The position numbers and the translations under genes were made by a program. Shown in pieces: positions 1 through 8,459 of a stretch of DNA of 31,184 nucleotides. The notes under the pieces were generated by a model. The model worked only from the letters and a program-made list of their open reading frames with translations. It made no database searches and had not been told where the DNA came from. Position 1 is the first letter of the stretch. Each line of letters begins with the position of its first letter. The stretch comes from Basidiobolus meristosporus CBS 931.73 (taxonomy: Eukaryota > Basidiobolomycota > Basidiobolomycetes > Basidiobolales > Basidiobolaceae): contig MCFE01000839.1 in the NCBI GenBank assembly GCA_002104905.1, forward strand, positions 1 through 31,184. The letters are read 5' to 3'.

Positions 1-148
1 ATGGTTTTTTTCTCTTCTCTTACGGCATTGTGTCAAAGTAGTTTTGTCCAAGGGGCAAACAGTTTGACCTTCGACAACATAAAGCTATTTTGTCACTTTT
101 TGGTCAATACTCATGTGAAGTTAAGACAGTCCTGTATTTGTGACATTA
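1..148 (+). repeat. FamA repeat, 5' upstream fragment
   Basis: From about position 24 to 148 this matches the reverse complement of about 22420-22540, the stretch upstream of the TATA box of the FamA gene copy at 20.4-22.3 kb; it includes the shared words GGGCAAACAGTTTGACC and CTTTTTGGTCAATACTCATG. Similarity stops where the terminal repeat of the next transposon begins. It contains no ORF. The orientation agrees with the FamA 3' fragment at 8011-8450, so both may be remnants of one FamA copy. Bases 1-23 match nothing else that I could see. Confidence 0.7.
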
Positions 149-171
149 GACTTGTTCTGTTGAATAGTGCC
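149..171 (+). repeat. Left terminal inverted repeat
   Basis: It starts GACTTGTTCTGTTG. The same terminus, as GACTTGCTCCGTTG, opens the MITE at 4299. It is followed at about 167-212 by short subterminal words (agtgcc, ctggcac), including the inverted pair AGTGCCAGAT / ATCTGGCACT. These also occur in the MITE and are candidate transposase-binding sites. Confidence 0.75.
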
Positions 172-302
172 ACATAGTGCCAGATCAATCTGGCACCATC
201 TGGCACTATAATTCCACCATCATGCCAGTGGTAGGCTATAGTTAATGGTGATTTTACTCAGTCTTACATATATTGCTCAGAGTAGTGCTTTCCTTGCTTT
301 AT

Positions 303-1236
303 TTACTCTTCATAATGCTCCAGACACATTTCTCTCAGTGGATGTCTTCTTGTATGAATATACTGTGCATTGATAAGTATCTTAACTATTTTACCTATTC
401 TACTGTTTTTTCCTATATCTGACTTTCCTCTATATATACCTGCCAGTATGCTGAATCTTTTCAGAAATCCAAGTGTATGCTCTACCCTCACTCGGAAATG
501 ATTAAATATCTCATTGAAGAGCTTCTGCTTCCTGCTAAGCACACCATCCCTTGGCTTCCTATAAGCTGTAATACATCCTAATCTCTGACAATCCTTTCCT
601 ATATAAGCTAAGTCTGCCATACATTTCTCCCCTCTACTGAATTCTGGATGATTCTCTTCCCAGAGTGCTTTGTCATGCCTACTTCCAGCAAATGGCCCAC
701 TAAACCGGTTGATGTTACCCCAATGACCAACAGTGCTTGAAACTTCACACAGTATGCCTTGTACTTGCCAGAATAAAGGTTCCTCTGCCCTCTAGAAGGT
801 CTGCTAATCCTGACTGGGAGGTATCCCAAATACTCCTTATATGGAACCTGTAACTGAACACTCTGGGATATGGAAGTCTATTGGAGCTTCTAAACCTAGT
901 ACTCCAAGCTTGCTCTAAGTCATTCATACCCTCTGCAAGGTGGTTCTCCATTGCTGTCAGCTGGGAATGAAAGCTTCTAGGACTTTTGTTGCCATGTATG
1001 GTGGGATGAAACCTTGTAGGGCAATAGTTCCTGTAATAGCAGAGAAGCTTAACAATGGATCTCCTTGAGTAGATTGGGGTAGATGGACCACAGTACTTGG
1101 TAAAGATCTCCTCTAGTGTGTCAAAAGGAAATCCAGTGGTAGTGATGGGATTGATGAGAGAAGACCATTCAGATGAGTAAGTCATAATAAAATTGGTAAG
1201 GATTGGGCTGAGATGATTTGGTTTGACTTGGCGCAA
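303..1236 (-). pseudogene. Broken DDE_Tnp_4-type transposase
   Basis: This would be the transposase that cuts and pastes the surrounding TIR element. Reading on the minus strand, the N-terminal part (1236 to about 850) contains EEIFTKYCGPSTPIYS and IVKLLCYYRNYCPTRF. A middle part in a second frame (about 850-720) contains ISRPSRGQRNLYSGKYKAYC. The C-terminal part in a third frame (about 720-303) contains GSRHDKALWEE and RVRVEHTLGFLKRF. GSRHD and RVRVEH match the second Asp and the terminal Glu of the DDE_Tnp_4 catalytic triad; I could not place the first Asp with confidence. At least two frameshifts break the gene, near 850 and 720. The family assignment comes from recalled motifs, not from a search. 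Confidence 0.75.
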
Positions 1237-1543
1237 TCAGCTTTATTTATCTGATATTCCATGCATTATGATTAAATCTCCTTCAATTACCATGTATTGC
1301 ATCTTTATGTTGCAAACATCATCCTCAAACAATGACTGGGTATTTTTATTGATGTTTTAGACACAAGTCTATAATCAAATAGGAAATTGTCAATTGATAT
1401 GATCTGATCTGTGTCAATGCAATCCAAGATGCATCATGCATAATATATGAAAAATTCAACAATCAAATTAGTTTTCATATATATTTCATATAAGACCAGG
1501 TTGATGCCAATACACCACTGTATAAGTATCCAAATCCATCACT
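1237..1543. promoter_or_regulatory. Divergent intergenic region inside the transposon
   Basis: This is an AT-rich spacer between the oppositely oriented transposase and second ORF, with no ORF of its own. On the plus strand an AT run (catatatatttcata, about 1477-1491) lies upstream of the ATG at 1544 and is a possible TATA element. Promoter function is inferred from layout only. Confidence 0.35.
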
Positions 1544-2170
1544 ATGGTCCCTATACCAAGTCTCAACTCATCATTAGTTCAACCTAGACAAAACCCATCC
1601 CCCAGCTCACAAGCACAGTCTGGACCAGAAAAGGCAATGTTGGATCCGTTGGAGTTTTTGCCAAATGATCTCAGTATGGCCCAAGTGTCTATGATGAGCC
1701 TTCATACAGATATTTGGGCACTGCTCATTAATCTAGCAGAACTAGTTACCTTGGAGAGTCAACAGAGATGGAAGAACCTGATTAGAAAGCTGTGGCATGA
1801 GTTTTACATCAAGATCTCAGTGGATGTATGTAAGAAGATACATAACAAGACAAGTATTGAAATCAAGAATGAGCTGAGAGTGAGGGGATGTGATGAGGAA
1901 GCTGCACAGGAATGATTTTGCGCGCAATTTACACAGTACAGAGCGGACATGTCCGTTTGTGCCTTGACTTTGGGAACCAAAGAGATTTTGAACAAGTTTT
2001 TGCCTCAAATGACAAATGTATTATGTGATATATTAGTAGAGCTAAGTGACTTCCAAGAGCAATATACACAGGCCTCATCCAGGCAACAGTTGCAAATTAT
2101 TAGACAGAGGGTAAGTGAATACCTTGAGGAATCACTACCAACTGCTTCAGTAGTTATCCCTGTGAGATAA
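1544..2170 (+). pseudogene. Second ORF of the TIR transposon, unknown protein
   Basis: Two open stretches, 1544-1915 and 1949-2170, lie in the same frame and are separated by a single TGA at 1913-1915, so they read as one ORF of about 208 codons with one nonsense change. The start ATG at 1544 follows the AT-rich divergent spacer. The N-terminus is Ser/Pro/Gln-rich, and the rest looks helical and charged (for example RWKNLIRKLWHEFY and LQIIRQRVSEYLEESLP). I do not recognise a domain. By position it corresponds to the accessory DNA-binding ORF of PIF/Harbinger elements, usually Myb/SANT-like, but the tryptophan spacing of a Myb repeat is not evident. The function is therefore unproven. Confidence 0.5.
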
Positions 2171-2906
2171 AAGCCTAGGAGAAGATAATGCAATTGCATT
2201 CAATTGCTATGATTTGTAATGATCCAAACAACACATTTTTTTTGCGATCTGCATTGAAATGTCGCAAATCAGTGATCACTAAATTTTTGATATAAGCAAT
2301 ATTAAGGTTGTCTCACATTTGAGACAGGACCCCTATAAATAAACACCCTGCATACAAATACATCATCTGTGGCACCAGTGCAGCCATTTGATCCAATTTG
2401 CACACATACAATTGGTTGCGTGCTAGCTATGACACCTTGTTAATCACTAGGATCAGGAATTTACTTGCATTATGGGCAAAATGGAATATTTGATGGCAAA
2501 TCAGGTGGCTTGTGTATTGGTCAAAAAGCCAATTGGGGGCTGAGAGCTTCAGGATACTTTTGGACCAATTAACCACTGAGATACCATCCATTTGGAGTGA
2601 TGGTAATCAAAATGGTAAGTATCAGTGTAGTTTATAGTGTGATACGCATTTATTTCCATTGACACTAAAGAAACATATCCAAATACCAAATTTTACCTAC
2701 CATAATAGTGGTAACCAAATGCGCACATGATGCCAACCTTACAAGTGGGCGCAATCATTTGTGCTAACCTCACTGTGTAAGATTGTGCCATAGTGTGCAA
2801 GATTGTCCCACATGGTGCAAAATCATCCAAGAGCAATCCTGCCTACTGGTAGCTACAATATTGCGCCTGATTGTTCTTTGAGACTGCAGATTGAGCCGCA
2901 CACCCT
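2171..2906. other. Non-coding 3' part of the TIR transposon
   Basis: I see no credible gene here. A TATA-like CTATAAATAAAC occurs on the plus strand at about 2330-2342. Short words such as gtgcaagattgt and gtgccatagtgtgc repeat near the right end (about 2770-2830) and resemble subterminal binding repeats. Confidence 0.4.
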
Positions 2907-2929
2907 GGCATTGTACAATGGAACAAGTC
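2907..2929 (-). repeat. Right terminal inverted repeat
   Basis: The reverse complement begins GACTTGTTCCATTG and pairs with the left end at 149. The next bases, TAGTGAGTTG, are already integrase sequence of the neighbouring gypsy element, so the boundary is sharp. Confidence 0.7.
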
Positions 2930-2931
2930 TA

Positions 2932-3860
2932 GTGAGTTGCAATTGGATATTCTCTGATGATCCTAAAAGGTCCAGTCCATTGCTGGTTAAACTTCAACTG
3001 TCAATGATTCTGGTGATATAGTCTTATCAAATACCTGCTTCATCTTTTCTGCACTTTGAGATACTTTAGCCTGTGCCTCTTGATGTCTTTGTTCCAGCAG
3101 CTGGTGACTACTTGGCTGACTGAGTTCATCTACTGAGGTGTCTGTAAGCTTTGGTTGTGTGAGATCTCCTGGAATTCTTGGCTCCCATCTATAAACTTAG
3201 TAAAGTGGTGATTGTTGGGCAGTGTTGGGTACTCTAACTCTGAATGCAAAAAATGCTTGGTCTATATACTCATCCCATCTACTGACAGCTCCATTTGCAT
3301 ACTTGGACATCATTTTTCCAAATTATCCATTAAGTTGCTCAGTGATTCCATTAGATCTAGAGTGTTATGCCAAGGTTTTCAAGTGTCTCATGTGCTGCAT
3401 TTCCAGGTAGGCTTCCAATGTCTTTGCCATAACATTTGCTCCTTGATCAGATAGAATCTCTGCAGGGCATCCAAGCTTCATAAGGATCTTGTGGTAGATG
3501 AAACTTGCAACTTCTTGTTCACTGGCTACAGGTACTGCTTTAGCCACTGGCTATTTGGTGGCATGGTCAATTGCTACCAGAATCCAACTGTTGTGTTCCT
3601 TGTAGTTGGCAGTCTTCCAATAAAGTCAATTCCCCAGCTTTCAAATGATCTTACAGGCTCCAAGGGAAAGAGTTCAGCAATTCTTTGTGGTTGACCTTGG
3701 TTAATTTGGTAATTTGAGCTTGTTTTCACTAGCTTCTCAGTGTCTTGTTTCATTCTGGGGCACCATGCTTTGGCTTTCACAAGGCAATAGGTTCCTTCAA
3801 CTCCAAGATGTCCCTATCCATTGTGTAGCTTATGTATTAAATCCAGGCAAGCGCCATATG
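2932..3860 (-). pseudogene. Gypsy 1 integrase (degenerate)
   Basis: The integrase would insert the cDNA copy into the genome. The catalytic core is readable: GIDFIGRLP (first Asp, near 3625), LSDQGANV (second Asp, near 3430) and NGITEQLNG (the Glu, near 3335). The downstream tail includes DRWEPRIPGD-like and LLEQRHQEAQAK segments (about 3190-3060) and, after a frameshift, QQWTGPFRIIREYPIATH, which ends exactly at the transposon boundary. The upstream zinc-binding region is damaged: where the CxxC pair is expected, the sequence reads SSNYQ. Stops separate the pieces. No chromodomain is visible before the truncation. Confidence 0.8.
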
Positions 3861-5400
3861 GGCAATAGGCAATAGGGCTTCCATCAACAATTTGGTAGAG
3901 TGTTTCATCCTGCACCACAAATTTGCTGGCTTCATTCTGAATGATCTTCTTGATATCTTCATCCACCTCATTAGAAGTGGCTTGGTCCTCCAAGTACTCT
4001 GGTAATAGGCTAGGTCAATCTGATTTATGCACTAAGTTGGATTGTGCTACTTCTACTAATCTTGATAAGGCCTCAGCAAACATGTTGTTTTTCTCAGGGC
4101 AGTAGACAATCTCCAAGTCAAATTACTGGGTGTATTTACTCCATCTTGTCAATCTTCTGGAGAGTACCTTCTTAGTGAATATATACTTGAGAGAGGTGTG
4201 ATCAGTCTTCACAGTGCATCGACTCCTTCAATATAGCATCTCCATGTCTTCAAGTAGTGTATTATAGCAAGCATCTCCTTCTCATGCACTGGATAGTAGA
4301 CTTGCTCCGTTGGATAGTGTCACATTAAGCCATAAGCGCCAAATGATGCCATAGTGTGCCAGGGGGACCTAGTGAACCTATACTTGGCCACAGAGTGTGA
4401 AACATTGCTCTACATCTTCATGCAGAGCCGCCCCTGTGTTTCACCCATTGTGTCGGAGAAAATCCATTTTTAAACCTTTTTTTTAGATCAATGTTGTACA
4501 GAATGTGTAAGAGCACAAAGGGATTGAAGACATGCATCAGGTACTCAATACCCATGGCACTCTGAATCTAGCTCCTGTGGCTTGTCTCATGTCAGAAAGA
4601 TGCATGGCACTATCTTGGTCCACTGTTACCATCTGGCACTATAAGTGCATTGTATAGATCTTACTTTAGGGCTAATATTTAAATATAGTGCCAGATGGTA
4701 ACAGTGGACCAAGATAGTGCCATGCATCTTTCTGACATGAGACAAGCCACAGGAGCTAGATTCAGAGTGCCATGGGTATTGAGTACCTGATGCATGTCTT
4801 CAATCCCTTTGTGCTCTTACGCATCCTGCACAACATTGACCTAAAAAAAAGGTTAAAAAATGGATTTTCTTATGCATCATAGGTGAAACACTGGGGCTGC
4901 TTTGCATGCAGATGCAGAGCTATGTTCCACACTTTGTGGCCAAGTATAGGCTCACTTGTCCTCTCTGGCACACTATGGCATCATTTGGTACTATCCAGCA
5001 GAACAAGTTTAGTTTTGTTCTGTTGAGTTCAGTTTCTTGAATTCAAAGGCTACTGAGTAGTCCTTTCCCTTGTGTTCTTGGCTCAACACTCCACCAATTG
5101 CATAATCTAAAGCATCTGTGCACAGAGTAAACTCTTTTCTGAGGTCAGGTATTCTTAAGCTTGGCAGCTTAGCAGGTTCATTCTTGAGTGTTTGAAGGGC
5201 AGTGTCACAAGCTATGTCCTACTTGTAGGTATTGTCTTTTTTGAGGATATCAGTCAAAGGGGCTGCAATACTTGCAAAGGACTTGACAAATCTCCAATAA
5301 TAGGACACCACTCCAAGGAATGATCCGAGTTCTGATATGTTATGAGGCTGCTCAGATTCTTGATACCTTCAACCTTATTAGGGTCTAAGATCACTCCTGT
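3861..5400 (-). pseudogene. Gypsy 1 RNase H and connection region, split by the MITE
   Basis: Outside the MITE the minus strand encodes RNase H-like sequence. On the right (about 5010-5150) is the segment ending FEFKKLNSTEQN, and on the left (4298 down to about 4000) are PVHEKEMLA, TDHTSLKYIFTKK and FDLEIVYCPEK-like pieces. These match the usual RNase H layout of gypsy elements, in which the strand-degrading domain ends near an ADALSR-like motif (here AEALSRL, about 4060). The coding flanks rejoin in frame across the MITE if one TA is counted once, which supports a simple insertion. Several stops and indels are present. Confidence 0.7.
4299..5009. mobile_element. Foldback MITE related to the TIR transposon
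   Basis: This is an almost complete palindrome: the left arm (4299-4643) and right arm (4684-5009) surround a 40-base loop. The ends, GACTTGCTCCGTTGGATAGT and (reverse complement) AACTTGTTCTGCTGGATAGT, match the termini of the transposon at 149-2929. TA flanks both sides (4297-4298 and 5010-5011). It has no coding capacity, so it would be mobilised in trans by a transposase of that family. It sits inside the RNase H region of gypsy 1. The inner 130-odd bases of the two arms are identical, while the outer parts have diverged to roughly 85 percent with a gap. Confidence 0.88.
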
Positions 5401-6180
5401 GCTGGTCATTATGCGTCCCAGATATTCAATGTGCTCATTGAGTATTCACACTTGGGTAGCTTGCCATATAGCTTGCTCACTCTTAGCTTCTTGAAGACTT
5501 TTTCAACATGCACCAAGTGATCCTCTTGTGTCTTGCTATATATCAATATGGCATCTAGGTAGATTATCACAAACTTGTCTAAGTAATCCTGGAAGACAGT
5601 CTGCATCAGGGTCATAAATGTTGCAGGGGCATTGGTGAGCCCAAAACACATGACTAAGCACTTGTAATGTCCATATCTGGTCCTAAATGCTGTCTTAGGG
5701 ATGTCTTCTGGCTTCACCCTAATCTGGTTGTATCCTGACATGAGGTCAATCTTGCTGAATATAGTGCACCATTGAGTTGGTCCAAAAGCTCATCAATCCA
5801 AGCTGTGGGGTACTTATTCTTCACAGTAAGTGATTTGAGGGCTCTGTAGTCAATGCACATCCTAAGTGTTCCATCCTTCTACTTCACAAAAAGTACTGGT
5901 GCTCCTAAAGGTGACTTGCTGGGCCTTATATATCCTTGCTTCAATAACTGATCTATTTGTTTCTTCATCTGTTGCAACTCTAATGGACTCATTCTGTAAG
6001 GTGTCTTACCCACTGGAGGGCTATCTCCTGTGTCAATGGCATGATCCATGTCTCTGACTGGTGGTAGGCTTACAACTTCATCTGGAAATATGTCAGAGTA
6101 TTCCTTCAAAAGAATCTGGGCTCTCTGGGGTACTGGAGCAGAGGAATCCCCCTGTAATACCACCATGAGGAACATCTGGG
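5401..6180 (-). pseudogene. Gypsy 1 reverse transcriptase (catalytic motif altered)
   Basis: On the minus strand, 6175-5879 carries the RT entry segment (DTGDSPPVGKTPYRMS, QIDQLLKQGYIRPSKSPLG), ending in an in-frame TAG after [22 protein letters not shown] continues in frame. After a frame change, 5741-5409 carries [20 protein letters not shown], the palm segment [10 protein letters not shown] and then YLDAILIYS. The family motif is YLDD, so the second catalytic Asp has become Ala. The related fragment at 8460-10120 retains the DD pair. RT would copy element RNA into cDNA; this copy is inactive on motif grounds alone. Confidence 0.85.
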
Positions 6181-6329
6181 TGCCTTTTCCATGTGCTCTA
6201 CAGAACTACATCTTGCCAAGTTCACTTGTTTCACACACACTGGAGTTGATTAAGTTGAAATCAAGTCTGCCAGGTAATAGCTCAAAGGTCTTATTGTCCT
6301 TCTGGATCTGAGTAGCATGGGCTCTCCAG

Positions 6330-6718
6330 TTGATTGATGGATTACAACAAAATAGGCAGGTTTTTCCAAGTACAAGGTCAAATTAGCAGTTCCCAAATAT
6401 ATAGGCCTGTAGGTCTTCTTCATAGTCATTCATTATCATCCTTACTGGCTGAGTAATATGTTTAATTATGTAAGAGTTACCATCAGGTGTTGGGACTGAA
6501 GTTGATTTGAGAGGTTCCAAGTTGATTCCAGCCTTCAAAGAAGATTGCTCTGACATGTACTCATGCAATGCTCCTGAGTCAATCATGATCTTGACAGGTA
6601 CTCCATTAATTACTCCATTCAGGTATAATAGCTTTCCTGAGTTTGAGGTCAACTGGGATAGGCATTTTTCTGTTGTATGGAAGGTGAGATCTGAGTCTTC
6701 TTCAATTTTATCCTCCAT
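6330..6718 (-). pseudogene. Gypsy 1 aspartic protease
   Basis: This is a retropepsin-type domain that would process the polyprotein. KIMIDSGALHEYMS contains the catalytic D-S-G triad, preceded by LYLNGVINGVPV and followed by GINLEPLKSTSVPTPDG, as in fungal gypsy proteases. The open stretch runs from 6718 to 6383 and ends YIFGNC, just short of LTLYLEK-like sequence. The parallel copy at 13178-13576 is closely similar (IIIDSGALHEYISK), which confirms that the reading frame was once under selection. Confidence 0.8.
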
Positions 6719-7641
6719 GTTACTATGCTCAACGGCTTCAATATAGCTTAAGGCTCTTGACGGATGGTGTCCATTTCTTCTCTGTGGGCAGTGCTTTGCA
6801 ATATGTCCCTGCTGGTGGCAATTAAAGCAAATTGCTTTCTTCTAACATTCTTCTGAGGTAAGATTCTTCTGCATAGCATTCATTTCCATTGATGCTGCTT
6901 CTGATTGTCTTCTTTCATAGTGATTGTTGCCTTTCTGGTTGGTCATTGTAGGCTTCACAACTCCAAAATAGCTGAATTATAGTCAATGACAATCTTGATG
7001 GCTTCTTCATTATTCTGAAGTCTTTGAAAATTGACTTCCTTGCAAGTTCTTTCTTTCAACCTATCAATAAAGTATCCAACTTGATCCAAGGAATTCATTT
7101 TTCAATTTGTCCAATTAGACATCTATATTCATGGGTGTACTCTTGAACCATTCCTCTCTGTCTGAGTGTCTTCATCTTTCATCTTAGTAGTGTCTGCTGG
7201 TTTGGAAGTTCAAAAGCATCCTGAATTTGCAACACAAACTCATCCCAGGTAGAGATTGTAGAGCATCCCATCATTGTGGCTGACCTGATCTTGTTATGGT
7301 ATTACTGTACAGCTACATCTGCCAGGTAAGAGGCTGCATAATGTAAATTGCTTTCTGGAGCAATTCCCTTAGCCTTGAAAGCTTCTTCAATCTGGAAGAG
7401 CCAAGTTCCCAGGATTTCATTGACTCTACCATAATAAATACTAAGATTGCTCTTGACAGGGTTTTGCTGGCTCTGAGCCATGGTAGTCATTCCTTGCTAC
7501 TGCCGGCTAAGGATCTGGAGTAACTGTTGTGGTTGGGCCAGAATTTGCTGCAAAGCATTCTTCCATTCTTGATTTTTGGATATCTTGAGGGAGCCTTCTT
7601 CTTTCTTTAGGACAGAGGTTTTGGGTTATTGCTGCTACCTA
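6719..7641 (-). pseudogene. Gypsy 1 gag with zinc knuckle
   Basis: Gag would form the virus-like particle. The N-terminal part (7490-7302) reads MTTMAQSQQNPVKSNLSIYY, then WLFQIEEAFKAKGIAPESNL and AASYLADVA, a typical gypsy gag capsid start. The C-terminal part (about 6845-6785) has the knuckle CFNCHQQGHIAKHC, a complete CX2CX4HX4C. The upstream methionine used in the sister copy (ATG at 14464, MSKNQEWMNAM) is ATA here, so the original start is lost. Frameshifts lie between the capsid and knuckle segments. Bases 7491-7641 are leader plus the remnant of this N-terminus. Confidence 0.75.
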
Positions 7642-8010
7642 TGTTACAAGTCTGGGTACAAGTGATGTAGAGGAATAGTGAGTTTAACTAGTATTGTATT
7701 CACTAAAACTGGAACTGACTTTTATTGAGGTTCCAGCAGCTCCTCATGTACATTTTGCCAGATCAATTGCTGACTAATTGTATTTCCTAATGTAAGTTGT
7801 GGCTAATGGCTCATTTGATTGCATCATCATCACCCCATAAGATCCTATTTAATATATCTATTCCTGTCTGATTAGGATCTGCTGACTCATTTGCTGGCTG
7901 CTGCTATTGATTTGATAGATAACACCAATATACTGATGGGCTAAGCATATCCATAATTGACTTGACTAAAAACTAATCTAACTTTAACATTCAAGTAGTT
8001 GATTATAGCA
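7642..8010 (-). repeat. Gypsy 1 5' LTR (LTR-a)
   Basis: The left end is TGTTACAAGTC and the right end TTATAGCA, so in the sense direction it starts TGCTATAATC (ancestrally TGTTA) and ends TTGTAACA. It aligns along its length with 9042-9364 and 14523-14890, sharing for example GAGGAATAG.GAGTTTA and TTGCATCATCATCACCC. FamA sequence begins immediately to its right. Confidence 0.85.
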
Positions 8011-8450
8011 CTGCAATTCCTAAAGAGCATTGCTCAGGACAGCACATTTGAATATTGCAAGGATTTATTGCAGAAGCTAGCAGAAATGGTGCTAGATCTT
8101 GCATTGCTAGCTGAAAACCAAGATGTATGGGAACCAGTGAATGAACAGTGGCAAAAGCCACAGGGTGCTTGCTGAAATCATGGAAAGAGGGCATTGCAGC
8201 AGCAATATTAGTTGAATGGTTGATTGTAATGGAGTACTTGTTAAGTGTGGAGTAGGGCTTAATGTTGATGTAGGGTTTAGAGACTTATGTAAGTCAGCAG
8301 AATTGTGAATTGAGGTAAAACTGAAGTTTCAATGCAAATAAATCACTCACCATGCATGAAAAGCAGAAAAATTGGCTGAGTCATGAAGTAGGGAGTGAGG
8401 AAAAGAAGGTATAGCCAATAAATGTTCAAAAAAATTGGAGGTGAGGCACA
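8011..8450 (+). pseudogene. FamA 3' end fragment (copy 3)
   Basis: The plus-strand frame from about 8031 reads AQDSTFEYCKDLLQKLAEM and then AENQDMWEPVNEQWQ, matching the C-terminus of the FamA protein at 20415-20520 (minus). The following 300 bases match the FamA 3' untranslated stretch, although with many differences (compare cctctttttcacactcctcacttcctgactcag at 20.15 kb in reverse). The 5' side is cut flush by the gypsy LTR and the 3' side gives way to gypsy fragment 2 at about 8450-8460. Confidence 0.75.
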
Positions 8451-8459
8451 GTTAGTTTT

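Larger units (their letters stand above)
149..2929 (-). mobile_element. TIR DNA transposon, PIF/Harbinger-like (DDE_Tnp_4)
   Basis: The left end reads GACTTGTTCTGTTGAATAGT and the reverse complement of the right end reads GACTTGTTCCATTGTACAAT. They agree at most positions and each is flanked by TA (147-148 and 2930-2931), which fits a 2-bp TA target duplication, although 3-bp TAG is also possible. Inside lie a degenerate DDE transposase on the minus strand and a divergent second ORF on the plus strand. A transposase plus an accessory ORF is typical of PIF/Harbinger elements. The transposase is broken, so this copy is not autonomous. The strand given is that of the transposase. The element call is firm; the superfamily is inferred from the transposase motifs. 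Confidence 0.75.
2932..8010 (-). mobile_element. Ty3/gypsy retrotransposon 1, 3' truncated
   Basis: On the minus strand the order is 5' LTR (7642-8010), gag, zinc knuckle, protease, reverse transcriptase, RNase H, integrase, which is the Ty3/gypsy order. The integrase C-terminus is cut off by the TIR transposon at 2930, and no 3' LTR follows. The RNase H region is interrupted by a foldback MITE (4299-5009). Many stops and frameshifts make it defective. The same family supplies fragment 2 (8460-10120), the solo LTR (9042-9364) and fragment 3 with its LTR (to 14890). Confidence 0.85.
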
